DNA from: Lactiplantibacillus xiangfangensis
Lineage (GTDB): Bacteria; Bacillota; Bacilli; Lactobacillales; Lactobacillaceae
Assembly: GCF_001438845.1 (NCBI RefSeq)
Contig: NZ_JQCL01000089.1
Location: forward strand, 8,092 to 71,058
Reading direction: 5' to 3'
DNA: 62,967 nt
Part shown: positions 44,626 through 52,770 of the stretch, piece by piece
Position numbering within the stretch: position 1 is the stretch's first letter
Layout: each line of letters starts with the position of its first letter
Translations under genes and position numbers: made by a program
Notes under the pieces: generated by a model
What the model was told of the DNA's origin: nothing
Database searches by the model: none
The model's input: the letters and a program-made list of their open reading frames with translations, nothing else

Positions 44626-45435
44626 TTATTGGTTGACTAGGTTTTGCCGAACTAGTCGTGCCACGTAACTTTCCTGTAGGAGGTTGCCGTGGCTAATGTC
44701 TTTGATGTTAACGGTCATTTGTGTGTAGCGACCGGCAGTGTTCATGAATAACTTACCGCCGGCGGTCACGCTGGTTAACGGGACAACGTTGTCATTACCG
44801 CTGCTCGTATCGCCGGCAACGTTAACGACTGCGTGCAATGATTTAAAGTGCGCTTGAGCTTTAAGCAACGGGTCGTAGAGTTCGTGGTCGGGATGATCTT
44901 CATCCGTCCCCAAAAATGGGGTACCCACTAACATGAGATCGTGAATCGGCAGGGGCTTGGAACTAGTCAGTCCCGCGATGTAGCGGCTCCAAATTAGCCC
45001 GCCGTTTGAGTAGCCTAAGGCGTTGGCCGTTTTTAGTTTAAATTTTTTTTGAAGATAACGCATGACTTTTGCCAGTCCGTTAGTTTGAGTCATGATGTTG
45101 GCATTCGTATCCGTACTATTTTCAAAGAAGACAACGATCAAAGCGTCATTGAGATTAGTTCCCTCAACGCGGTTTTGTTTGACTTTGATAGCTTGGCTGT
45201 TCGTCACGGTCACGTTAATGACCGGATGCTGATGCTGGGCGTTGAGTGACTTAATAATGTCGTCAAAATTATTAGGTGTGCTATTACTACCAGCAATCAT
45301 AATCAGCGGCCGGTTTTGTTGGGTTATGACGTGGCTCGTTTGGTCACGTTTGAGCTGGGTGGCAAGCCCTAAGCCAATGATCAGCAGCAGGAAAGCCCCG
45401 CATGCAATCAATCCCCATATTACTTTTTTAGGCAT
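44626..45435 (-). CDS. Membrane-anchored alpha/beta hydrolase, DUF915 family
   Basis: A 269-residue hydrolase with an N-terminal membrane anchor (about 5-26) and an extracytoplasmic alpha/beta domain. The nucleophile elbow is GYSNGG (Ser143), with the acid in AGDTSSGNDNVVP and the His in DISHGNLL. This is the DUF915 cell-surface hydrolase group common in lactobacilli; substrate unknown, perhaps esters. Ribosome site GAGG precedes ATG 45435. It lies 21 bases downstream of the carbonic anhydrase gene in the same unit. Confidence 0.88.
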   Translation of the reverse strand: MPKKVIWGLIACGAFLLLIIGLGLATQLKRDQTSHVITQQNRPLIMIAGSNSTPNNFDDIIKSLNAQHQHPVINVTVTNSQAIKVKQNRVEGTNLNDALIVVFFENSTDTNANIMTQTNGLAKVMRYLQKKFKLKTANALGYSNGGLIWSRYIAGLTSSKPLPIHDLMLVGTPFLGTDEDHPDHELYDPLLKAQAHFKSLHAVVNVAGDTSSGNDNVVPLTSVTAGGKLFMNTAGRYTQMTVNIKDISHGNLLQESYVARLVRQNLVNQ

Positions 45436-45456
45436 ACCCTCACCTCGATAGGTCGT

Positions 45457-46092
45457 TTAGAATCGTTCAGCTAAGACGGCACGGTCGTTTAACGGTTGAA
45501 TCGCGCGGTGATTAGCTTTAAATAATTGTTGGTAGGCGGCTAATTGCTCTTTACCAAGCATGACGGTGTCGGCACAAACGTACCATTCAACGGTTTCACT
45601 CAACGGCGGCGTGGTCAGAGAGCCTAAGTAGTGGTAGACCGTTCCGGTGGTTGGCAATAAGTCGCTTAAATCGATAGGCTCAGTCAAGTCGTGGCTGGCA
45701 TTGGGCGTCAGTTGATCTAGTAACTGCTGAAAGCTGGTGTTCGGTTTACCGACACGCCCAAAGACAGCGACGACGGCAAGCTGGCCACTAGCACTTTGAT
45801 GAACGAGGTGCCATTCAATGGGGGCACTAGTACCATCGAGGGTGTGTTCTGCGGGCGTGTGAAAATGGATCTGTTGAAACTTAAAGTCCCGGTCGTTTAG
45901 GTAGGCCATACCGTTTCCAGAAGCTTTGAGCGTCGTGGCTTCCCCCGTAATGTGGTTAGCTTGGTAAAGGCCGCGCCAGCTGATGGCGGAAAGCTGTGAC
46001 GGGATGGCGTCTGCGGTTGTAATGGCAATCGGTGACTGTCGGGTTTGACCAACGAAGTCCCAGTCGGCCTGAGTTGAATAATCTAGTGGCAT
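45457..46092 (-). CDS. Alpha-class carbonic anhydrase
   Basis: A 211-residue alpha-carbonic anhydrase. The zinc ligands are His76 and His78 in QIHFHTP and His95 in EWHLVHQ; QSPIAI and YLGSLTTPPLSETVEW are family signatures. It hydrates CO2 to bicarbonate. Most bacterial alpha enzymes are exported, but this one has no signal peptide, so it should work in the cytosol, perhaps feeding carboxylations such as purine synthesis. AAAGGAG precedes ATG 46092. It is upstream of, and probably co-transcribed with, the DUF915 hydrolase gene. Confidence 0.93.
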   Translation of the reverse strand: MPLDYSTQADWDFVGQTRQSPIAITTADAIPSQLSAISWRGLYQANHITGEATTLKASGNGMAYLNDRDFKFQQIHFHTPAEHTLDGTSAPIEWHLVHQSASGQLAVVAVFGRVGKPNTSFQQLLDQLTPNASHDLTEPIDLSDLLPTTGTVYHYLGSLTTPPLSETVEWYVCADTVMLGKEQLAAYQQLFKANHRAIQPLNDRAVLAERF

Positions 46093-46269
46093 AAAAAAAC
46101 TCCTTTAATATTTAGTGGATTGCACGTAAACATGCATCTATGTAAACCGTCCAATTCTATTTTCTCACGGTCAAAAGCTTTGTCAATTAATGGTGTTTCT
46201 TTCTTCGACCTGTTTGGTAGCAATGTTAGAATAGAAGTAAGACATTTAATAGAAAAGGTGGCCGTAATA

Positions 46270-47061
46270 ATGACACAGAACCGTATTTTGACCATGGAAA
46301 AGGGCATCAATTTTCGCGAAATGGGTGGGTACCAGACCAAAGATAGCAAACAAACGAAGTGGCACAAAGTAATTCGTACGGGAAGCCTCAGCGACTTGAC
46401 CGCGACCGATCAAAGCTTTTTGGATCAGTATGGTGTGCGCTACGACATCGATTTCCGTTCACCTCAAGAAGTGCTGGACGCGCCTGACCGGGTTCCTGGT
46501 AACGCTAAGTACGTCTACGCGCCAGTGTTTAACGTTGATGAGACGAAGAACTCGGACGGCAGTGATAAGATGACGGCCAACCTAGAAGAACATCCCGACA
46601 GTGGTTTCCGGCACATGTTGAAAGTTTACCGCATGATCGTGACGGAACAGCACGCCAAAAATGAATACCGTCGTTTCTTTGATAATTTGCTAGCTAATGA
46701 TAAGCCAGACGACGTTTTACTATTCCACTGTACTGCGGGTAAAGACCGTACCGGGATGGGGGCCGTTTTCTTATTGACGGCGTTAGGCGTTGACTTTGAA
46801 ACGATTAAGTCGGACTACTTGTTGACCAACGTGGCGTCAGTGGATCGCATTGAAGGTGCAACGAAGGCGGCTCAAGCTAAGGGTGCTTCGAAAGAAACGG
46901 TCGATAGTTTACGCGCACTTTGGTCAGTTGACCCGGCTTATCTAGACGCTGCGATGACCGAAATCAAGCGTCAGTCTGGGAACTTGTCCCACTACTTACG
47001 GACCGAATTAAAATTAACTAAAAATGAAATTACGGATTTACAACGGTTGTATTTGGAATGA
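46270..47061 (+). CDS. Tyrosine/serine phosphatase (DSP-PTPase-like)
   Basis: A 263-residue phosphatase with the P-loop HCTAGKDRTG (Cys154, Arg160), the N-terminal INFREMGGY and RTGSLSDLT segments and the general acid region DIDFRSPQE, as in bacterial LipA/IphP-type tyrosine phosphatases. It could act on phosphotyrosine proteins or phosphoinositides. The start at 46270 (MTQNRIL) has AAAGGTGG upstream; a 50-residue in-frame extension from 46120 lies in promoter-like DNA without a ribosome site. Divergent from the carbonic anhydrase gene. Confidence 0.9.
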   Translation: MTQNRILTMEKGINFREMGGYQTKDSKQTKWHKVIRTGSLSDLTATDQSFLDQYGVRYDIDFRSPQEVLDAPDRVPGNAKYVYAPVFNVDETKNSDGSDKMTANLEEHPDSGFRHMLKVYRMIVTEQHAKNEYRRFFDNLLANDKPDDVLLFHCTAGKDRTGMGAVFLLTALGVDFETIKSDYLLTNVASVDRIEGATKAAQAKGASKETVDSLRALWSVDPAYLDAAMTEIKRQSGNLSHYLRTELKLTKNEITDLQRLYLE

Positions 47062-47170
47062 TTTTCTAGTGGTTACTTAATGAGCAGTGGTAATTAAGAC
47101 TTAACTTTAATAGCGGTAGACTTTCGGGTGATTTCCCGTTAACATGTAGTTGTAACCGCTTAAATATTTT

Positions 47171-47199
47171 TTGATTTATATCGTGAAATCACTTACAAT
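47171..47199 (+). promoter_or_regulatory. Promoter of the flavin reductase operon
   Basis: TTGATT, 17 bases, TACAAT. The spacer contains the small palindrome GTGAAATCAC (47183-47192). A second -10-like TATAAT lies near 47224 without a -35. Confidence 0.5.
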
Positions 47200-47260
47200 A
47201 TAGATAATGATTCGAAAATGATATAATTTTAGACTATTTCTTATGAAGGAGTTGTTTTAA

Positions 47261-47869
47261 ATGCATAAATTTATCGCGATGGTCGGAACCAACTCGACCG
47301 AATCAACTAACCGCAAATTATTGCAGTACATGCAAAGTCACTTTGCTGACCAAGCTGAAATTGAATTAATGGAAATTAAGGACTTGCCAATCTTTAATAA
47401 GCCTGAAGACAAAAAGGTTCCTGCGCTAGCGCAGAGCATGGCGGATAAGATTTCTGATGCTGACGGGGTCATTATTAGCACGCCAGAATATGACCATTCG
47501 GCACCAGCCGTTTTAATGAACGCCCTCGAATGGCTTTCATTTTATATCCATCCGCTGGTTGATAAACCCGTTATGATTATTGGGGCTTCGTACGGTTCTT
47601 TAGGAACATCACGGGCCCAAGCGCACTTGCGTCAAATCTTAGATTCACCTGAACTACGGGCGCGGATCATGCCAAGTTCTGAATTCTTATTAGGACATTC
47701 CTTACAAGCGTTTGATGACGCGGGCAACTTAGTAGACGAACAAAAAGTGGCTAAGCTTGACGGCTTATTCGCAGATTTCCAAGTTTTCGTTGAAATTACC
47801 CAAAAGTTAACGCATGCGAATGCCGCTAACAAGCAAGAAGTTCGGGATCTTGACTGGGATAAGTTATAG
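47261..47869 (+). CDS. NADPH-dependent FMN reductase, flavodoxin-like
   Basis: A 202-residue protein of the NADPH-dependent FMN reductase family: phosphate-binding start MVGTNSTESTNRKLL, STPEYDHSAPAVLMNALEWLS (flavin ring contact, typical TPEY-H) and IIGASYGSLGTSRAQ. It reduces FMN, quinones or azo compounds in related enzymes. It lies 15 bases upstream of a longer paralogue with which it shares the whole domain, and is the first gene of the operon. AAGGAG precedes ATG 47261. Confidence 0.9.
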   Translation: MHKFIAMVGTNSTESTNRKLLQYMQSHFADQAEIELMEIKDLPIFNKPEDKKVPALAQSMADKISDADGVIISTPEYDHSAPAVLMNALEWLSFYIHPLVDKPVMIIGASYGSLGTSRAQAHLRQILDSPELRARIMPSSEFLLGHSLQAFDDAGNLVDEQKVAKLDGLFADFQVFVEITQKLTHANAANKQEVRDLDWDKL

Positions 47870-47884
47870 AAGGGAGTTAAACTC

Positions 47885-49159
47885 ATGAAATTAGTTGGAA
47901 TTGCGGGCTCAGTTGAAGATCATTCTTACAACCGGACCTTATTAAAATTTATTGCAAACCATTTTAGTGACATGGTTGACGTTGAAATATTGGATATTCA
48001 AGATGTCCCAATGTTTAATCAGAGTGATGACCAAACTGATGGGGAAGCCGTTCAATACTTAAAGCGCAAAATCGAAGGTGCTGACGGGGTCATTATCGCC
48101 ACACCAGAACATAATCACACCATCACGGCGGCTTTAAAAAGTGTGATTGAATGGTTGTCATTCAAGATTCACCCAATGTCCGGCAAACCCGTTATGATTG
48201 TCGGAGCTTCATACTATGACCAAGGTTCATCACGGGCACAGTTGAATTTACGTCAGATTTTGGAATCACCCGGGGTCGACGCCGTTGTGATGCCTGGTAA
48301 TGAATTCTTATTGGGCGACGTTAAACAGGCGTTTGACGATCAACACAACCTCAAAGATGACCGGACGATTAGCTTTTTAAAGGAAACTTTAGGCAAGTTT
48401 ATCAAGTTTGTTAAAGTGATTAACTCGATGAACAAGAAGGCTGATGACGATGACTGGCAGAGTGAAGATCTTAATGCAACGGGGAGTGTACCGACGACTA
48501 TTAAAGGCCTGAACATGCACGCCGCTGACTGGGTCGACCAAGCCACTGCAAAGACGAACGCGGTCACTGGTAACACCTATGTCCGGTTGGACTGTGGGGT
48601 TTTGACGGTCGACCAGTTGAATTACTTCCTTAATTCAATGCCAATGGAACTGACCTTCGTGGATGCGAATAACCAGTTCTTATACTATAACCACCAGACT
48701 GACGCCAAGAACATGTCAGCTTCCCGGAAGCCAGCACAAGTTGGAAATCCACTCGCTGACTGCCATCCAAAGCGGGCGATTCCTCACGTTAAACAAGCAA
48801 TTCACATTTTACGGACGGGCAAGACGGACTTATTTAAGCTTCCCGTACCAAGCAACGGTGATAAGTGCGATATGCACTATTACCAAGCGATGCACAATGA
48901 TAAAGGCGAATTCCAAGGGGTTAACGAATTCGTATTGGATATCTTACCAATCGTTAAGTACTACCTTGGCTTAACTGGCCAAAAGTTAGTTAAAGATCCG
49001 AATGCTAAGACTGATGCCGTTTCAGGTGCTTCATCTAAAGCAACGACACCTAAACCTGACGAAGTTTCAGGCGCTTCAGCTGATACCGATGAGGCACCGG
49101 TTGAAAAGAGCGAAGCACCAGCAGTTGATGAAGTTTCAGGCGCATCAGCTAACGATTAA
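47885..49159 (+). CDS. FMN reductase - PAS_10 fusion with triple flavinylation tail
   Basis: A 424-residue three-part protein. Residues 1-180 are a flavodoxin-like NADPH-FMN reductase domain (IAGSVEDHSYNRTLL, TPEHNHTITAALKSVIEW). Residues about 240-362 resemble PAS_10 (MPMELTFVDANNQFLYYN, NPLADCHPKRAIPHV, GEFQGVNEFVLDILPI). The low-complexity tail carries three copies of the covalent FMN attachment motif D-x-x-S/T-G-A-S/T: DAVSGAS (377-383), DEVSGAS (392-398) and DEVSGAS (415-421). ApbE-type flavin transferases attach FMN to the last Ser/Thr of that motif. No apbE is in the window. It has no signal peptide, so flavinylation would be cytosolic. Confidence 0.85.
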   Translation: MKLVGIAGSVEDHSYNRTLLKFIANHFSDMVDVEILDIQDVPMFNQSDDQTDGEAVQYLKRKIEGADGVIIATPEHNHTITAALKSVIEWLSFKIHPMSGKPVMIVGASYYDQGSSRAQLNLRQILESPGVDAVVMPGNEFLLGDVKQAFDDQHNLKDDRTISFLKETLGKFIKFVKVINSMNKKADDDDWQSEDLNATGSVPTTIKGLNMHAADWVDQATAKTNAVTGNTYVRLDCGVLTVDQLNYFLNSMPMELTFVDANNQFLYYNHQTDAKNMSASRKPAQVGNPLADCHPKRAIPHVKQAIHILRTGKTDLFKLPVPSNGDKCDMHYYQAMHNDKGEFQGVNEFVLDILPIVKYYLGLTGQKLVKDPNAKTDAVSGASSKATTPKPDEVSGASADTDEAPVEKSEAPAVDEVSGASAND

Positions 49160-49169
49160 ATTTAATAAT

Positions 49170-49208
49170 GAAAGCAGTCACTCGCAAAATTGCGGGTGGC
49201 TTTTTTTG
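49170..49208 (+). terminator. Terminator after the flavin reductase operon
   Basis: AAAGCAGTCACTCGC pairs with GCGGGTGGCTTT, followed by TTTTT. The gap from here to 49391 shows nothing further that I recognise. Confidence 0.88.
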
Positions 49209-49391
49209 TGGCTGCTGGTTGGAAGGCTCGTAAATCAGTGTTAGGACAATGTTCGTATTTCACGCCATAAATATATTTATAGTCTAATTGATTTGTTCAA
49301 CCGCTAGCAGACAACAATCAGTCGATATTTCTTTGCCAGTCAACCGTTTAGCCTTTGATTGTTGGTTAATAAGATTAATATTCTTGATAGA

Positions 49392-49456
49392 AAACACGAA
49401 CAATTAAAAGTTAATTTATCGATAAAGTTAAGAAATTCGTTGACAGGCCGAACGAT
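49392..49456 (+). promoter_or_regulatory. Candidate PurR boxes upstream of purE
   Basis: AAACACGAACAAT (49392-49404) and AGGCCGAACGAT (49445-49456) are near-matches to the PurBox of lactic acid bacteria (AWWWCCGAACWWT), and an inverted CGAA core lies at 49436-49439. The second box is inside the promoter spacer. In this group PurR can activate the operon in response to PRPP. Confidence 0.6.
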
Positions 49457-49468
49457 GGTTGCTAAACT
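49440..49468 (+). promoter_or_regulatory. pur operon promoter
   Basis: A perfect -35 TTGACA (49440-49445), 17 bases, and TAAACT (49463-49468) lie 30 bases before the purE start, giving a short leader with no room for a purine riboswitch. Confidence 0.7.
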
Positions 49469-49498
49469 ATGGGTGAAAACAAGGAAAGAGGGATCGAG

Positions 49499-49981
49499 AT
49501 GGCAAAAGTTGGTTTGATCATGGGTTCGATTTCCGATTGGCCGACCATGCAGGTGGCGGCCAAGCAACTGGAAGCAATGGAAATTACGTACGAACGACAT
49601 GTTATTTCGGCACACCGGATGCCGCAAACGTTACAGGAATACGGTGAAAACGCGGTTAAAAGTGGCCTGCAAGTCATTATCGCGGGCGCCGGGGGTGCGG
49701 CCCATTTACCAGGGATGTTGGCAGCTAATACGGTTTTACCCGTCATTGGTGTGCCAATTAAGACCCGGGCGCTTAATGGTGTTGATTCATTGCTTTCAAT
49801 TGTCCAGATGCCAGGTGGCGTTCCAGTAGCGACGATGGCAATCGGTGAGGCTGGTGCTAAGAACGCGGCGTTGATGGCCGCACAAATTCTGGGTTTGCAG
49901 GATCAACGAATTCAACGTGCAGTCAGCGACTTTCGCGACCAACAACGGCAGGAGGCTGAACAAAGTGAACGCCAATTCTAG
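49499..49981 (+). CDS. purE: N5-carboxyaminoimidazole ribonucleotide mutase
   Basis: A 160-residue class I PurE that moves the carboxyl group of N5-CAIR to give [14 protein letters not shown] holds the phosphate-binding loop; the catalytic His is in ISAHRMP. AGAGGG lies 6 bases before ATG 49499; the in-frame ATG at 49469 falls at the promoter -10 end and is rejected. First of eleven pur genes on one strand. Confidence 0.96.
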   Translation: MAKVGLIMGSISDWPTMQVAAKQLEAMEITYERHVISAHRMPQTLQEYGENAVKSGLQVIIAGAGGAAHLPGMLAANTVLPVIGVPIKTRALNGVDSLLSIVQMPGGVPVATMAIGEAGAKNAALMAAQILGLQDQRIQRAVSDFRDQQRQEAEQSERQF

Positions 49982-51095
49982 GCAACCAATTTTACCGCCA
50001 GCTACGATTGGCATCGTTGGCGGTGGTCAACTCGGTCAAATGATGGCTTTGAGTGCTAAGGCGATGGGGTACCACGTTGGCGTGTTAGACCCAACGCCCC
50101 AAGCGCCGGCAGCTCAAGTTTCAGATTTTCAAATCATAGCGGATTATCAGGATCAAGACGCGTTGATGGCACTTGCAAAGCGTAGTGATGTCTTGACCTA
50201 TGAGTTTGAAAATGTTGATGAGGCGGCGTTAGAAGCCGCCCAACAATTTGCGCAATTACCTCAGGGGACCGAGTTATTACATATAACCGGAAACCGGTTA
50301 AACGAAAAACAATTCTTACACGATCACGGTATTCCGGTCACGGCTTTTGCCCCGGTCTACGATCAACAATCCTTAAATTATGCTTTAAACCGGGTCGGTA
50401 CACCGGCCATTCTTAAAACGGTGACGGGCGGCTATGATGGTCATGGTCAAACGGACCTAAACCAACCCGTCGTCACGCCAGAAGCGATAACACTTTTACA
50501 ATATCCATGTATTTTAGAAGCGCGTCAGGAGTTCCAACTTGAAGTTTCAATGATGGTCACTCGTAGCGCTAGTGGTGTCGTAACCACGTTCCCCTTAGTT
50601 GAGAATCGGCACCAACATCATATTTTGCACACCACGATTGCTCCAGCAAACGTTCGGCCAAAGGTTCACGCAGCGGCCCGCAAAATTGCCGTATCAATTG
50701 CGGAGGCGCTCGAATTACGCGGCGTCTTGGGGATCGAATTCTTTGTTCTACCGGATGATACGTTACTCGTTAATGAATTAGCGCCCCGACCACATAATTC
50801 CGGTCATTATACGATTGAAGCCTGCAATATTTCACAGTTTGAGGCACACATTCGAAGCATTTGTGGGTTACCAATTCCGGCCGTTGTGCAAACGACGCCG
50901 GCCGTGATGCGAAACTTATTAGGCATGGACTTGACGGTGGCACGCAAACACTTAGTGGACCATCCCGAGTGGCATTTTCACGACTATGGGAAAGCGGAGA
51001 TCAAACCGCAACGTAAGATGGGACACGTGACCGTTTTGAATCAAAACATTGATTTGGCACTAGCATCTTTGGATCTCTTGAAGGGAGAACAATAG
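49965..51095 (+). CDS. purK: N5-carboxyaminoimidazole ribonucleotide synthase
   Basis: A 376-residue ATP-grasp enzyme making N5-CAIR from AIR, bicarbonate and [16 protein letters not shown] opens the N-terminal domain; GGYDGHGQ and [11 protein letters not shown] mark the ATP-grasp active site. It starts at GTG 49965 with AGGAGG 9 bases upstream, overlapping purE by 17 bases, so the two steps are translationally coupled. The cytosolic carbonic anhydrase at 45457-46092 could supply its bicarbonate. Confidence 0.95.
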   Translation: MNANSRQPILPPATIGIVGGGQLGQMMALSAKAMGYHVGVLDPTPQAPAAQVSDFQIIADYQDQDALMALAKRSDVLTYEFENVDEAALEAAQQFAQLPQGTELLHITGNRLNEKQFLHDHGIPVTAFAPVYDQQSLNYALNRVGTPAILKTVTGGYDGHGQTDLNQPVVTPEAITLLQYPCILEARQEFQLEVSMMVTRSASGVVTTFPLVENRHQHHILHTTIAPANVRPKVHAAARKIAVSIAEALELRGVLGIEFFVLPDDTLLVNELAPRPHNSGHYTIEACNISQFEAHIRSICGLPIPAVVQTTPAVMRNLLGMDLTVARKHLVDHPEWHFHDYGKAEIKPQRKMGHVTVLNQNIDLALASLDLLKGEQ

Positions 51096-51097
51096 GC

Positions 51098-51835
51098 ATG
51101 ACAACGACGTTTAAAAAGGGCGAATTATTATATACCGGGAAAGCAAAAGAAATGTACGCAACTGACGATCCAGAAGTTTTATGGGTGGAATACTTGGATC
51201 AAGCCACTGCGTTGAATGGTAAGCGGAAGGTCGCCGTGGACGAGAAGGGGTTATTGAATAACCGTATCTCTAGTTTGATTTTTACGGACCTTGCCAAGCA
51301 CGGCATTAAAAATCACTTCATCGAACAACTTTCCGACCACGTCCAACTAGTACGGCGGGTCAAAATGATCCCGTTGGAAACCGTTGTGCGTAACGCTGCG
51401 TCCGGTAGCTTTGAACGCAAGTTTGGCGTTTCTCACTTAATGACCTTCGATCAACCAGTCTTAGAATTCTTTTATAAGAGTGATGCCTTGGATGACCCGT
51501 TTATCAACGATTCACAAGTTGCCGCATTGCAAGTGGCGGATGAATCGACCGTAGCTGAAATGAAGCGCCAAGCGTTGTTAGTTAATACGCGGTTACAAAC
51601 GATTTTTGCTGAAATGAACGTACAACTGGTTGATTTTAAAATTGAGTTTGGATTAACGGCGGACGGCCACGTCTTGTTAGCTGATGAAATTTCACCTGAC
51701 AGTTGCCGGTTAGTTGATAAAACGACTCACCAATCATTGGATAAAGATGTCTTTCGTAAAAACTTGGGTGATTTAACGACTGTTTATCAAGAAGTTTTGA
51801 AGCGTTTAGCGACCGTTGAAGGGGGCCAACAATAA
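51098..51835 (+). CDS. purC: SAICAR synthetase
   Basis: A 245-residue SAICAR synthetase joining aspartate to CAIR with ATP. YTGKAKEMYATDDPE is the N-terminal nucleotide loop; VVRNAASGSFERKFG and DEISPDSCRL are family signatures. It starts 2 bases after purK and its stop overlaps the purS start (TAATG). Confidence 0.96.
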   Translation: MTTTFKKGELLYTGKAKEMYATDDPEVLWVEYLDQATALNGKRKVAVDEKGLLNNRISSLIFTDLAKHGIKNHFIEQLSDHVQLVRRVKMIPLETVVRNAASGSFERKFGVSHLMTFDQPVLEFFYKSDALDDPFINDSQVAALQVADESTVAEMKRQALLVNTRLQTIFAEMNVQLVDFKIEFGLTADGHVLLADEISPDSCRLVDKTTHQSLDKDVFRKNLGDLTTVYQEVLKRLATVEGGQQ

Positions 51836-52089
51836 TGTATTTAGTAAAAATTTATGTGACCTACAAGCAATCCATTCTTGATCCTAAGGGCGAAGCCGTC
51901 CACGATGCCTTGCACCGGCTAGGCTACACCAATGTGGATGAAGTTGAATTAGGCAAGTACTTTGAAGTTAAGATGCACGCCGACAAGCGGCCGGTAGCCA
52001 CGGAAGTTGACGAAATGTGTGATCAGTTGTTAGCAAACGTTAATATGGAAACTTACCGCTACGAAATTACCGAGATGGAGGCATTATAA
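51835..52089 (+). CDS. purS: Phosphoribosylformylglycinamidine synthase subunit
   Basis: An 84-residue PurS (KIYVTYKQSILDPKGEAV, then VDEVELGKYFEVKM). It holds PurQ and PurL together in the three-part FGAM synthase of Gram-positive bacteria. One-base overlap with purC; purQ follows after 3 bases. Confidence 0.96.
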   Translation: MYLVKIYVTYKQSILDPKGEAVHDALHRLGYTNVDEVELGKYFEVKMHADKRPVATEVDEMCDQLLANVNMETYRYEITEMEAL

Positions 52090-52092
52090 GCC

Positions 52093-52770
52093 ATGAAATT
52101 TGCCGTACCTGTATTTCCCGGTTCCAACTGCGACTACGACATGGTCAACGCGTTACGGGATATTTTAAAGATGGAAGCGGACCTAGTTTCTGCTGATACA
52201 ACGACTTTGACTGGTTACGACGCAGTTATTTTACCCGGTGGTTTTTCGTACGGTGACTATTTACGGAGCGGTGCGATTGCGCGCTTTGCCCCGGTCATGA
52301 CTGCGGTTAAAGCGTTTGCCGCTGCTGGAAAACCCGTGATGGGAATCTGCAACGGCTTTCAAATCTTAACTGAAGCGGGCCTATTGCCAGGCGCACTCCA
52401 AGCGAATCGGTCTTCGAAATTTATCTGTAAAACGAGTGAACTGATCGTTAAAAACAACCAGACCCAATTTTCTAGTGCCTACGCCTCACAAGCCCATATT
52501 CAGTTGCCAATTGCACACGGCGAAGGCAACTATTATTGCGACGATGAAACGTTGACGACGTTACAAGAACACCAGCAGATTGTCTTTGAATACGTTGATA
52601 ATCCGAACGGCAGCACCGCTAATATTGCGGGGGTGATGAACCAAGCTGGCAACGTACTCGGCATGATGCCCCATCCAGAACGGGCCGTGGAAGCCATTCT
52701 GGGTTCAACTGATGGACTAGGTATTTTCCAATCACTAATTGCCGCTAACAAGGAGGTCACCCATGCTTAA
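52093..52770 (+). CDS. purQ: FGAM synthase, glutaminase subunit
   Basis: A 225-residue class I glutamine amidotransferase that supplies ammonia to PurL. The nucleophile Cys is in GICNGFQ and the His-Glu pair in [21 protein letters not shown] at the N-terminus is typical of PurQ. Its 3' end overlaps purL by 8 bases. Confidence 0.96.
   Translation: MKFAVPVFPGSNCDYDMVNALRDILKMEADLVSADTTTLTGYDAVILPGGFSYGDYLRSGAIARFAPVMTAVKAFAAAGKPVMGICNGFQILTEAGLLPGALQANRSSKFICKTSELIVKNNQTQFSSAYASQAHIQLPIAHGEGNYYCDDETLTTLQEHQQIVFEYVDNPNGSTANIAGVMNQAGNVLGMMPHPERAVEAILGSTDGLGIFQSLIAANKEVTHA

Noticed and set aside
46120-46269. Fifty-residue N-terminal extension of the tyrosine phosphatase
   Set aside because: The extension lies in promoter-like divergent DNA without a ribosome site, while ATG 46270 has a good one and matches the domain start.
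47183-47192. Rex or CRP/FNR-type site (GTGAAATCAC) in the promoter of the flavin reductase operon
   Set aside because: The half-sites are only two bases apart, too close for either consensus, so it may be chance.
49209-49391. Purine riboswitch upstream of purE
   Set aside because: I could not find the paired loops or conserved core of the guanine/adenine aptamer, and the likely promoter lies only 30 bases before purE.
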